64,000 nucleotides of DNA, from NCBI GenBank assembly GCA_050248735.1, contig JBFWRU010000002.1, positions 372,001-436,000 on the forward strand. The letters run 5' to 3'. The stretch is from JACKFE01 sp050248735 (lineage in GTDB: Bacteria > Nitrospirota > Nitrospiria > Nitrospirales > UBA8639). A model generated the notes under the pieces. That model was given only the letters and a program-made list of their open reading frames with translations, had not been told where the DNA came from and ran no database searches. Below, one piece after another: positions 18,590 to 26,961 of the stretch (positions are counted from its first letter, which is position 1; each line of letters opens with the position of its first letter). The position numbers and the translations under genes are program-made.

Positions 18590-19793
18590 AAAAATCATAC
18601 TCCTCATACTTCGTCACGAGATCACGCAGAATTTCCGGGTCTTTCCCAGCCAAGAAAACGGTTCCATAGTGATTGCCGAATCCCACACGTTGAGCCACCT
18701 TGGAGGTGACAGGTTCAAACATGGTATGCCGGTCCATATACTCATGGTTTGCCAGGTCTGGAGGAAACTGGAGTTGATGAACCGTGGCTTTTCGTGGGTA
18801 GACCATCAGATTGGCCGCAAAAATTTTGTGGTCTTTCTCTTTGGGGAAAAATTTATCCAATACGGTTTTGGGAGTCGTGGGGTCGGAACAGAGTAACAGC
18901 GCGGCATACGGGTTAAAGCCATGGGCCTTCTGTATGAGTTCGAAGATATGGCCGCCGGGTACACGGGCTGCCACCTCTCCAAAATGCAATTCCCCTTCCT
19001 GGTCCAGGAAGTATTCGGGATGAATCATGCCGTTGACGACCCCAAAGGCCTTCATCAGTTTTTTTATTGCCCGTTGAATCTTTGCCCGGTGTTTGCTGAG
19101 CCGTGGAGTTTCCGGCACGATTTGGGAATAGCCCAAATGTACATATTCCGTGATATTCATGAATTCGATTTTTCCATTGTGGATGAAGGCTTCAACCGAA
19201 AACTCCTGACCGGCCAAATGGCTCTCGGCCAAACAGGGAAAGGCATCGTCGGGAAGCGTGGCAATGTCTTGTCGGCTCCGGACAAACACATGGCCTACGC
19301 TACCGGCCGCCGACAGGGGTTTCAGATGCACCGGCTCAGGAACTTCTTCTTGTAAGCGTAATCTGGCTTCGTTGATATCTTCAAAAAACGCTAAGGCTTC
19401 CTCCCGTGAGCGAATTTCTTCAAACACCCCAACACGAATGCCGTTCATTTGCGCATTGCGTTTCATCATGGCTTTGTCGCGGAACAGCAGTGCACGTTGG
19501 AAGGCACGGGGATCTTTTTGCAGGCGAGTGTTGAGGGAACCGGCCCATTCCACGGTTTCTTCGTACAGCGGCACGGCATGACCAACTCCACGCTCAACTA
19601 ATTTTTCGTAGAGCCGGTCAGAGTTATGGTTATGCATATAAAAATCCCAGGTTGTCACATCCACACCATCTTCCTTCAATGCGGCATCGAAACCCTCCGG
19701 CACGACTGCCACAAAGGGAATGTTGTGTTCCTTTGCCGCCTCCATGGTTTCTAGGCTATAGCCCAATAAGGCCACAGGCGCTTTTTTAGCCAT
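18582..19793 (-). CDS. ATP-grasp ligase, L-amino-acid-ligase-like
   Basis: 403 residues from the ATG at 19793, which has a perfect AAGGAG 6 nt upstream; the longer open frame to 19991 is ignored. Order: pre-ATP-grasp domain (about 1-110), ATP-grasp core (about 110-310), C-terminal domain. Core features are HLKPLSAAGSVGHVFVRS (nucleotide loop), AESHLAGQEFSVEAF, and GMIHPEYFL...FGEVAARVPGG (magnesium-binding Glu and Arg). The last pattern is typical of the branch that joins amino acids into dipeptides, or adds amino acids to other molecules. It is flanked by a GNAT acetyltransferase upstream and the papain-like gene, which it overlaps. Substrates unknown. Confidence 0.85.
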   Translation of the reverse strand: MAKKAPVALLGYSLETMEAAKEHNIPFVAVVPEGFDAALKEDGVDVTTWDFYMHNHNSDRLYEKLVERGVGHAVPLYEETVEWAGSLNTRLQKDPRAFQRALLFRDKAMMKRNAQMNGIRVGVFEEIRSREEALAFFEDINEARLRLQEEVPEPVHLKPLSAAGSVGHVFVRSRQDIATLPDDAFPCLAESHLAGQEFSVEAFIHNGKIEFMNITEYVHLGYSQIVPETPRLSKHRAKIQRAIKKLMKAFGVVNGMIHPEYFLDQEGELHFGEVAARVPGGHIFELIQKAHGFNPYAALLLCSDPTTPKTVLDKFFPKEKDHKIFAANLMVYPRKATVHQLQFPPDLANHEYMDRHTMFEPVTSKVAQRVGFGNHYGTVFLAGKDPEILRDLVTKYEEYDFYE

Positions 19794-19814
19794 TTGAATC
19801 TCCTTATCACTCAA

Positions 19815-19842
19815 TTTTAACTCTTCTTTTTTAACTCTTCTT
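19815..19842 (-). repeat. Perfect 14-bp tandem duplication in ATP-grasp gene leader
   Basis: The unit TTTTAACTCTTCTT (plus strand) occurs twice head to tail, 22 to 49 nt upstream of the ATP-grasp start codon. On the mRNA strand this is an A/G-rich AAGAAGAG pair. It may be slippage, or a pair of binding sites. Sequence observation only. Confidence 0.85.
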
Positions 19843-19911
19843 TGTTTAAATACTCCCATGCAGTCGCAGGATGAACCGATGGAAGATATCCAGTAGATCA
19901 ACGCTGACAGA

Positions 19912-20517
19912 TCAACGGGATAGAAGGTTTGAATTTGTGGGGAATTGTATGTCGGAAAACAGATATTGGTACAGCTCGAAACCCTCTTCATAGTAGGGTT
20001 TCAGCCAACCACCTTTCCACCCTAACACTTGATCCCGAGTGGTCGCAATTCGTTCAAATCCGAACCGGCGATACGCACGGGTGGCCCAATGAGCCTTTGG
20101 GTGAGCGATCAATACCATGCCGCGTTTTCCTTCCTGCCAGGCTACATCACGGGCATGGTTGAGTAATTGCGGCCCGAACCCGCGACCGGTTTGGTGTCCG
20201 TACACGTAGATGTACCCGATATACACCATATCTCCGACTGATTGAGTAGAAAGGACACCGACCGGCGCTCCCTCATTCCGTCCGATGTAAAACTGTCGCC
20301 GTGCAAATTCTAATTCTCCCCATGACTCATCCACCTCATGCTGTGCCATGTCCTTTTCAGCAAGAAATGGCCGATACCAATCGGCAGATGACCGGAGAAT
20401 ATTGGCGGCGATGACCATTTCCTGTCTTTTGGCCGGCTGAATTTCCAGACGCCTCAGAGTCGACCTCCTGCCAGACCTGCGATGTAGACGTTCTCCAATT
20501 TCCAAATGGTTATTCAT
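19912..20517 (-). CDS. GNAT-family N-acetyltransferase
   Basis: About 201 residues from the ATG at 20517, with AAGGA 7-8 nt upstream. It has the GNAT fold: beta strands around residues 80-115 and the acetyl-CoA pyrophosphate motif HQTGRGFGPQLLNHA (Q/R-x-x-G-x-G), then HWATRAYRRFGFE (motif B, typical of the family). The N-terminal 35 residues are Arg-rich. It stands 118 nt before the ATP-grasp ligase on the same strand, and the three genes look like one unit. It could N-acetylate the ligase product or a substrate amino acid; that is inference. Confidence 0.85.
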   Translation of the reverse strand: MNNHLEIGERLHRRSGRRSTLRRLEIQPAKRQEMVIAANILRSSADWYRPFLAEKDMAQHEVDESWGELEFARRQFYIGRNEGAPVGVLSTQSVGDMVYIGYIYVYGHQTGRGFGPQLLNHARDVAWQEGKRGMVLIAHPKAHWATRAYRRFGFERIATTRDQVLGWKGGWLKPYYEEGFELYQYLFSDIQFPTNSNLLSR

Positions 20518-20631
20518 GAGCGATCCTTTCAATAAAGATTCAAAAAAAATGTAACAGGTTGCGAGACTTCTTCAACCTGAAAATCAAGAGCCAACGCCAA
20601 TTTTTAAGTGTTCAGTTTTTACAGCAGGTTA

Positions 20632-20663
20632 TTTGGCGTGAACATCCCTTCATCCACGCCAAA
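20632..20663. repeat. 9-bp perfect inverted repeat in intergenic DNA
   Basis: TTTGGCGTG (20632-20640) pairs perfectly with CACGCCAAA (20655-20663) around a 14-nt spacer. It lies about 120 bp upstream of the GNAT start. No T-run follows, so it is more likely an operator or structural element than a simple terminator. Confidence 0.6.
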
Positions 20664-21004
20664 GGCACAGGTTGCAAGTTCTTGTGTATTTTTGTGCGTA
20701 CGAAAATGTTCGTTGATTTTCGTCTTTAAAAAGGCCGAACGTAGGCGAACCCCTCATTGCTGGTTTTTATTCACGTTGGCCCTGTACAGGGGTTTCAAGC
20801 GCAACCTGACAAATGGTCTTGGCTTGATCACCGGAATGAAAAACGGATGCACCTCCAGACTTTCCCATTTTTATTATTTTCCTGTTAATTTCGAGACTTC
20901 CTCCATACAACATACTTCGCAAGACTTGTTCCAGCAGGTAACCTATTGATATTAAAAATTTTGTGAACTGATGGGACTTATATGTCTCTAAATTTGGGAC
21001 AAAC

Positions 21005-21041
21005 TTGACTCATTTATATTTTATGAGACAATGGTGTCTCA
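21005..21041 (+). promoter_or_regulatory. Candidate promoter and operator abutting the start codon
   Basis: TTGACT (21005-21010) followed after 16 bp by GACAAT (21027-21032) reads as a sigma-70-type -35/-10 pair. Transcription would start about 2-3 nt before the ATG, giving a nearly leaderless mRNA. A perfect inverted repeat TGAGACA-ATGG-TGTCTCA (21024-21041) covers the -10 and ends exactly at the ATG. Related half-sites TGTCTC and GGGAC occur at 20983-21001. No ribosome site is visible. Auto-repression is a plausible inference. Confidence 0.5.
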
Positions 21042-22505
21042 ATGTCAGATTTTTCTTCTATAATCATTCTTGGTGCGCCGAAGTTGGAACAAGCCTTGAG
21101 TCGTGAGGGGCTAGGTGTTGTCCGATTGGAAACCCCGGAAAATGTGAAGACCCTTGAAATTGGGTCCCAGACCCGCCTGGTCATACTTGACGGTCAGTAC
21201 CTTGGAGACTCTCGGATGTTTGACATGATGACGGCCATACAAGAACGCAGACCCTATCTTGATGTGTTGGTGTTTAAGCCAGGGGCCGATGCAGCATATG
21301 TGCATTCAGTCCTGAAAAACGGGGCAAGCGATGTCATTTTCGAAGATTCTCATGAAAAACTGCATCAAGCCATAGAGGCGATTCAGACTAATCAGCGAGT
21401 TTCAACGGATACCAAAGATTTCCGTCATGCTCGCAAAGAAATGAGAAGTTTTGAAGGCATACTCAGCCGCAATGGAGTCATGTGGGATATTTTTCAAACC
21501 ATTGTGCGCACTGCCAGCTCCGACGCTACGGTGTTAATTGTTGGAGAAACCGGAACGGGTAAAGACTTACTGGCCCGTGCCATACATAGGCAGTCCGGGC
21601 GAACCGGACGATTTGTGGCGGTTAATTGCAGCACGATCAATCCTGAAATTATAGAATCGGAACTGTTCGGTCATGAACGTGGGGCGTTCACTGGAGCGCA
21701 TCAACAAAAGCAGGGATTATTTCGGTATGCCGATGGCGGGACCATCCTGTTGGACGAAATAGGCGATATGCCGGTCCAAACACAACTCAGTCTTTTGCGG
21801 GTGTTGCAGGAACAGACAGTGAGACCGGTTGGGTCTCATCATGAAGTGCCAATTGATGCCCGTGTCATTGCCGCGACGAATGCCTCCCTGGCCAATGCCG
21901 TTCAAACGGGAACCTTTCGCGAGGACCTTTTTTACCGTTTAGATGTCATTCGCTTGGAAGTTCCCCCGCTACGGGAGCGACGGGAGGATATTTTATACCT
22001 GTTCGGGCATTTTCTAAAACGTGTGTGTGCCGACTATGGAATGGAGTGTCCGGAATTGCACCAATCCTTCATGGATCTGCTATTGGAGCAGTCTTGGCCA
22101 GGCAATGTGCGACAACTGGAAAATCTCACGCAACGCCTGGTGTTAAAAGGGCATACCCGGGAATTAACGGCCGAAGATTTAACCGAAGTTTTATATTCCC
22201 AGGAGATTCCCGGATCTTCTTCGCTGTCTCTGGTTCCTGAAACAGAAACGGTGGCTCAACCCATCCCAAGTCAGGGTGATGACTCTGCATCCATTCATTC
22301 TTCTGTCACGCTGGCGGATTATCTTGAACCCCACCTGAGCATTCTCGAAAAAGAGTATTTGGAAACTGTATTGTCAGACAATAAAGGTCGTATCGCCGAG
22401 TCAGCCGACCAAGCCGGTGTGAGCCGACGAACACTTCTTCGGAAACTCAAGGCCTATCAAATCAACAAACAATCCTTTCGAAAAAAGAACTCAGAATCGG
22501 AATAG
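21042..22505 (+). CDS. Sigma-54-dependent transcriptional activator with atypical receiver
   Basis: 487 residues. Residues 1-120 form a receiver-like domain: the acceptor-like Asp is present in LVILDGQ, but the pattern that normally carries the conserved Lys is replaced (VLVFKPGADAAYVHSVLKNG), so phosphorylation is uncertain. Residues about 145-380 are the AAA+ sigma-54 activation domain with GETGTGKD (Walker A), GAFTGA (contacts sigma-54) and GGTILLDEIGD (Walker B). The C-terminus has a Fis-type HTH (AESADQAGVSRRTLLRKLKAY). It activates sigma-54 promoters by ATP-driven remodelling. No kinase gene is adjacent. The start is the first ATG after the inverted repeat; there is no ribosome site. 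Confidence 0.92.
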   Translation: MSDFSSIIILGAPKLEQALSREGLGVVRLETPENVKTLEIGSQTRLVILDGQYLGDSRMFDMMTAIQERRPYLDVLVFKPGADAAYVHSVLKNGASDVIFEDSHEKLHQAIEAIQTNQRVSTDTKDFRHARKEMRSFEGILSRNGVMWDIFQTIVRTASSDATVLIVGETGTGKDLLARAIHRQSGRTGRFVAVNCSTINPEIIESELFGHERGAFTGAHQQKQGLFRYADGGTILLDEIGDMPVQTQLSLLRVLQEQTVRPVGSHHEVPIDARVIAATNASLANAVQTGTFREDLFYRLDVIRLEVPPLRERREDILYLFGHFLKRVCADYGMECPELHQSFMDLLLEQSWPGNVRQLENLTQRLVLKGHTRELTAEDLTEVLYSQEIPGSSSLSLVPETETVAQPIPSQGDDSASIHSSVTLADYLEPHLSILEKEYLETVLSDNKGRIAESADQAGVSRRTLLRKLKAYQINKQSFRKKNSESE

Positions 22506-22546
22506 TGAGCTTTGTTAATAGGGAAGAAAGGAGTAGGCAGCTGATT

Positions 22547-24022
22547 TCAAGGATTAATATACCGTTCACGCAGATAGCTCAATAAATCTTTGACATGGTC
22601 ACGTGTTCCGACGGCTTTTTGCAGAAGGTCCGGTGTCTCGTACAGATGGCCATGGCAATGGATTCGCTCACGTAAGAAATGCAAAATGGTCGCAAAATCC
22701 CCCTCTTCGATGCGGTGTTCCAGATCAGGTAAGCGTTCCCGTAGGACGGCAAAGAGCGAAGCCGCGTAAAGATTTCCCAGAGTGTAACTCGGGAAATATC
22801 CAAAGGCTCCACCTGCCCAGTGAGCATCCTGTAAGACACCTTCTGCATCATCCTTGGGTCGTATTCCCAGGAATTGCTCACTCAACCTGGCCCATTCCCC
22901 CGGAACATTCTCCACTGTGATCCGTTGCTCCAGTAAAGCGAGTTCCATTTCAAAGCGCAAGATAATGTGCAGGTTGTAGGAAACTTCTTCGGCGAATACC
23001 CGAATGCTTCCCGAAGTCACCCGATTGGATGATTGGAAGATTAGTTCCGGATCAAAAACCTGATCAGGAAAATGTCGTTTCAATAACGGCTTTAGCCACC
23101 GATAGAACCCCCGTGATCGTCCAATCATGTTTTCCCACAGACGGGATTGGGATTCATGCATGCCGGTTGATGTCGCTGCATACACGGCTGATCCACCGGG
23201 TCCCTCCGGGATCCCCTGCTCATACAGCCCATGACCAAGTTCATGCATCGTGGCGGCCAACCCGCTGAGCAAATCACGTTCGTGAACATGTGTGGCAATA
23301 CGCACATCCCTGCTGCCCACACGGCAAGAAAAAGGATGCTCCGCCTCGTGCAACGTTCCTCGTGTCGTGTCGTATCCCACCGCCAGAATCACATCTTGGT
23401 GCATTGCCAATTGTTTGGCCTTATCGAAATGTTCTGTGAAGGCAACCGATCCTTTCCTGGCCAGGGCCTGTTTCCGGATATCGGTCAAGCCTTGTTGCAG
23501 CGCGCCAAACATTCGGCGTAAATCCTCGACGGTCGTGCCGGGATCATAGTCCTCTAGAAGGACATCATAGGGATGCCGCTTGGGGTCAATGGCCTGTGCC
23601 CGCTCGAGTGCCAAATCCACATTCGTCTGTAGGCTCTCTGCAAATAGACCATATTTATTTTCTTTTTTCGCTTCTCCCCAAGCGGCGACACCACTAGCGC
23701 TGGCCTTCGCGATCCTGCTGGCGAGTTTCGACGGCACACAGGTCCCCCGGCGGTAGGTTCGACGCATATTACGAACCGCGGCTTGCTGCTCCTGAGTCGA
23801 ATTAGGAAGAGCTGCCACCGCCTCAATGAGTTCACCCAGGCGAGCAGACGTGGCTTGTTCGTGATACAGCCGTCCGATCAACTCACTTTGTTGAGCCCGA
23901 CCCGTCGCCGACCCTGAAGGCATGGCCACTTGCTGATCCCAACCCAGTAACCCTCCAATGCCGGCCAGAGTATCCAGTTCCGCAATCTGCTGAGACAGTT
24001 CATCCCATGCTGTTGTGGTCAT
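22547..24022 (-). CDS. M32 family carboxypeptidase (Taq type)
   Basis: 491 residues, the normal length for the family. A zinc-dependent cytosolic carboxypeptidase that removes C-terminal residues from peptides. The signature HELGH (in AATMHELGHGLYEQGIP, about residues 263-279) holds the two zinc His and the catalytic Glu, and the ESQSRLWENMIGRS region is also typical. Start ATG with AAGGGA upstream. It lies in opposite orientation to the sigma-54 regulator and before the aminotransferase on the same strand, consistent with amino-acid recycling. Confidence 0.95.
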   Translation of the reverse strand: MTTTAWDELSQQIAELDTLAGIGGLLGWDQQVAMPSGSATGRAQQSELIGRLYHEQATSARLGELIEAVAALPNSTQEQQAAVRNMRRTYRRGTCVPSKLASRIAKASASGVAAWGEAKKENKYGLFAESLQTNVDLALERAQAIDPKRHPYDVLLEDYDPGTTVEDLRRMFGALQQGLTDIRKQALARKGSVAFTEHFDKAKQLAMHQDVILAVGYDTTRGTLHEAEHPFSCRVGSRDVRIATHVHERDLLSGLAATMHELGHGLYEQGIPEGPGGSAVYAATSTGMHESQSRLWENMIGRSRGFYRWLKPLLKRHFPDQVFDPELIFQSSNRVTSGSIRVFAEEVSYNLHIILRFEMELALLEQRITVENVPGEWARLSEQFLGIRPKDDAEGVLQDAHWAGGAFGYFPSYTLGNLYAASLFAVLRERLPDLEHRIEEGDFATILHFLRERIHCHGHLYETPDLLQKAVGTRDHVKDLLSYLRERYINP

Positions 24023-24111
24023 ACACCATTCCCTTCATTTGACGAGTATGTGGCGTGAAAATGCGGGGGATTTTCATGCGAGGGCAGTGAAACCCTTCAC
24101 GTAGTTTCCCC

Positions 24112-25314
24112 TCAACGATTGTGAAACGCCTTTGCAAGGTTCTCACCGGCTTGCTTGAGGACCTTGCTCGTTTTAGCAAAGGCAAAGCGGACGAGGTCCT
24201 GTCCCAGATCTGTCGCCTTGTAGTAAAACGCGCTGCCTGGAACCACTGCCACCTTCGCCTCCGTGATCAACCGAGTAGCAAACGATTGGGACTCACCCCT
24301 GTGCTCCCATGGCCCGTAGCCGGCTAAAAGGTAATAGGCGCCTTGAGGAACATAGGGCTCAAACCCATTGTCGGTCAGCATCTGCATTGTAAGGTCCCGA
24401 CGCCGAAGGAATCTCGCTCGCAGGTCGATGTAGTAAGTCTCGGGTAAGGCCAAGGCTGTGACCGCCGCGTATTGAAAGGGCGTGGGCGCACAGATCGTGA
24501 GGTAATCATGTACCGTGCGGATTGCCGTCGTCACATCCTTTGAAGCCAGAACATACCCAAGACGCCACCCTGTTGCCGCGTAGATTTTTGACAGGCCTCC
24601 GGTGACGACCAAACCTTTCCAGTCGGGCGCCAGCGTTGCCGGGGCAATATGCCGGTAGGGTTCGTAGTACAGATGATCATAAATTTCATCCGTTACCACG
24701 TAGATCCCATGTTGATCGGCCAGAGCCAGGATGGCGTTCAGTTCATCTCGCGTGAACACATGGCCGGAGGGATTATGGGGAGTATTCAGGATTATGGCCC
24801 TGGTGCGAGGGTTGATGGCAGATCGCAGTTCATCAAGAGGTAGCGCGTAATCAGGTGGGCGGAGAGTGACAAACCGTGGCGTACCGCTGGCAAAATACAC
24901 AGCCGGAACATAGTTTTCATGTGCGGGTTCGATGATAATGACTTCATCACCACTTTCGACTAACGCCAGCATGGCCGCCACGATCGCTTCCGTCACACCA
25001 CAGGTAATGGTGATCTCTGTCTCGGGGTCAAATTTGAGACCGTGGCGTTCGTGCATATGCCTGGCAATGGCTTCCCGCAACTCTGCCAATCCCCAGGTCA
25101 CCGAATATTGATTGTGATCATGGGCAATGGCATCAATAGCGGCCTGCTTCACCACAGGCGCGGTGGGGAAGTCGGGACGGCCTTGAGCCAGGTTAATCGC
25201 ATTATGCTCCATGGCAATTCGCATGTTTTCGCGAATTTGCGATGGACCGATCCGGTTCAGCCTGGATGGCTGGAAAAATGGAAGACCCGTTTTATTATCT
25301 CCTGGATTCCTCAT
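24112..25314 (-). CDS. Class I/II PLP-dependent aminotransferase
   Basis: 400 residues. Fold-type I aminotransferase: the PLP Lys is in GGLSKIYAATGWRLGYV, the pocket contains TPHNPSGHV, and the Asp of VVTDEIYDHLYY contacts the PLP nitrogen. The nearest groups are aspartate/aromatic or methionine aminotransferases; the exact substrate cannot be chosen. No ribosome site is obvious before the ATG. It lies 89 nt upstream of the M32 peptidase on the same strand and is likely co-transcribed with it. Confidence 0.92.
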   Translation of the reverse strand: MRNPGDNKTGLPFFQPSRLNRIGPSQIRENMRIAMEHNAINLAQGRPDFPTAPVVKQAAIDAIAHDHNQYSVTWGLAELREAIARHMHERHGLKFDPETEITITCGVTEAIVAAMLALVESGDEVIIIEPAHENYVPAVYFASGTPRFVTLRPPDYALPLDELRSAINPRTRAIILNTPHNPSGHVFTRDELNAILALADQHGIYVVTDEIYDHLYYEPYRHIAPATLAPDWKGLVVTGGLSKIYAATGWRLGYVLASKDVTTAIRTVHDYLTICAPTPFQYAAVTALALPETYYIDLRARFLRRRDLTMQMLTDNGFEPYVPQGAYYLLAGYGPWEHRGESQSFATRLITEAKVAVVPGSAFYYKATDLGQDLVRFAFAKTSKVLKQAGENLAKAFHNR

Positions 25315-25758
25315 TGTAGAACGTTACTTGATGGAGAAGAATTTTCCAATGGCAGGCCAGTGATATGCACAAAGAATTTCGTATGAGAGCTCGGAGAAAT
25401 CTTAGGTTGAGAAAATTTCATTATGGTGCTGAGTGTGCCTGAAGACAATAATTGATTCCTAAGGACATGATACATAATCTGGTCTCCTCTTGCCCTTCCA
25501 TGCTGGACGTATGGAAATGTGGGGAAGGGCGTTTGCCTCACGGAGTCATGAATCCTGATTTGAAAATAGTCAGGAGGTGCATCAGCCGGATCCTTCCTGA
25601 ATGATTGGTTCATTGGCATTAGTGGCTTGTCTGTATCCGTTGTTTGCAGGACTCCCGCCTGCGAGTCCTTATTATTAAGCAGATGGGAATGAAGAACTAA
25701 CATCATATATTTCAACGCCGGTCACACAACAACCCTGCCGGAATCACGGAAGAGACAT
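25315..25758. other. 444-bp intergenic stretch
   Basis: No gene supported. An open frame of 134 codons on the minus strand overlaps the aminotransferase start and has no recognisable domain or ribosome site, so I leave it out. The stretch holds the inverted repeat at 25649-25668. Confidence 0.55.
25649..25668. repeat. GGACTC/GAGTCC hairpin
   Basis: A perfect 6-bp inverted repeat with an 8-nt loop (GGACTC at 25649-25654, GAGTCC at 25663-25668). It sits in the gap downstream of the MscS gene and shares GCAGG and AATAAG words with the argG twin hairpin. No poly-T follows. It may be a second copy of the same kind of extragenic palindrome. Confidence 0.45.
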
Positions 25759-26640
25759 TCAGGCCCCGGTCGATGAAATGGGGAGCGGCAGAGGTGTTCG
25801 AAGATGAAGATCCCGTTGCGGGAAGGGAATTTCAACTCCATTTTTTCTGAAGTTCTTCACGATGGCGCAATTGATATCGGATTGAATTTGGCGCCGTCCT
25901 TGAGGGTCTCCCACCCAGGCCAGTAAACGCATGTTCCATGCGGAATCCCCGAAGCTCAATAGCCAGGCCTTGGGTTCGGGATGGGTTAGGATCAGGGGAT
26001 GTTCCTTCGCCGCTGCCAGGAGGGATTGTATGACGTGGTCCAGATCGGAATTGTAGGACACTCCCACATCAATTTCGAGTCGTGTTGTCGGATCACCATG
26101 GGACCAGTTAATGACGGTGGATGAGATGAATTCGCTATTGGGCACCACAATGGCAATATTGTTGAGGGAGCGGATCGTGGTTGACCGAATATTGATTTCC
26201 GTGACATCCCCTTCGGTGTCACCCACGGTAATCCGATCTCCCACTTGAATATGTTGTTCCAATAACAACATGAGGCCTGCGATGAAATTGGACGTCAGGT
26301 TTTGCAGCCCAAATCCAATACCCACAGACAAAAAACCAAATATCACCGCTAAGCCGCTCAGGTCAACGCCAATCACCTGAAAGGCGATAATCACTCCGAT
26401 GAACAGAAGTACATATTGAATAATCCTGGTCAACGTATACTGGGTGGCCAGGGGCATCTTGAAGCGTTTGAGAACTCGATTATGGAGGAATCGCCGGATT
26501 ATGGTATTTGCAATCCAGAACACAGCCACAATGACCACAAAGAACATCAGGGAAGAGAGCGTAATCGGAGTTTGGTTGACCGTAAATAAGGGATAGGTAA
26601 AAAACTGATCCAGGACATTCCAGATTTTTGGTAAATCCAT
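25759..26640 (-). CDS. MscS family mechanosensitive channel
   Basis: 293 residues, close to E. coli MscS (286). Three membrane helices (about 28-48, 70-92, 95-118), with the pore-lining third helix in GFLSVGIGFGLQNLTSNFIAG, then the beta domain IQVGDRITVGDTEGDVTEINIRST. It is a tension-gated channel that releases solutes after osmotic downshift. The start is ATG with AAGGAG 8 nt upstream. Two other channels of this superfamily are in the window (11277, 32550). Confidence 0.95.
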   Translation of the reverse strand: MDLPKIWNVLDQFFTYPLFTVNQTPITLSSLMFFVVIVAVFWIANTIIRRFLHNRVLKRFKMPLATQYTLTRIIQYVLLFIGVIIAFQVIGVDLSGLAVIFGFLSVGIGFGLQNLTSNFIAGLMLLLEQHIQVGDRITVGDTEGDVTEINIRSTTIRSLNNIAIVVPNSEFISSTVINWSHGDPTTRLEIDVGVSYNSDLDHVIQSLLAAAKEHPLILTHPEPKAWLLSFGDSAWNMRLLAWVGDPQGRRQIQSDINCAIVKNFRKNGVEIPFPQRDLHLRTPLPLPISSTGA

Positions 26641-26961
26641 GATGATGCTCCTTGAAGGCGCGGTGGGGTTTCTATGGCCGTGAAAATGGTAGTTTGTGAA
26701 TTTTTCAAGGTGTCATGCAGCGGTGTATGAGCCAATGAGAAAAAATATGATGAAGTTGTTGTAGGAAATAACGAAGGAGGGGTATGTGGAAGTAGCAGCC
26801 GACCGGAAAATCGAGTCTGGAGTTTCCTTTCCCGGACAGGATCTGGCATCCGAAAAGATAAAGAATTTGAACATTTTTTTGCTTAAAAATTTCTCTCGGC
26901 AAAAGTTGTCCTTTTCGGTCATAGACTGACCGGAAGGGATAACCTCCACTCGGGTTTCAGG
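26641..26961. other. 321-bp intergenic stretch
   Basis: It separates the MscS gene from glgE, both on the minus strand. Low-complexity A/T-rich runs but no frame with a plausible ribosome site or motif. Probably the MscS promoter region. Confidence 0.5.

Larger units (their letters stand above)
20518..21041. other. Intergenic region between GNAT gene and sigma-54 regulator
   Basis: 524 bp between genes read in opposite directions. It contains the long hairpin at 20632-20663 and the regulator's promoter/operator region at its right end, both listed separately. Open frames in this stretch are short and carry no recognisable motif, so I call no gene here. Confidence 0.55.

Noticed and set aside
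20608..20949. Plus-strand open frame of 113 codons in the 20.6-21.0 kb gap
   Set aside because: Cuts across the inverted repeat, has no ribosome site and no recognisable domain.
25311..25715. Minus-strand open frame of 134 codons
   Set aside because: Overlaps the start of the aminotransferase and shows no motif.
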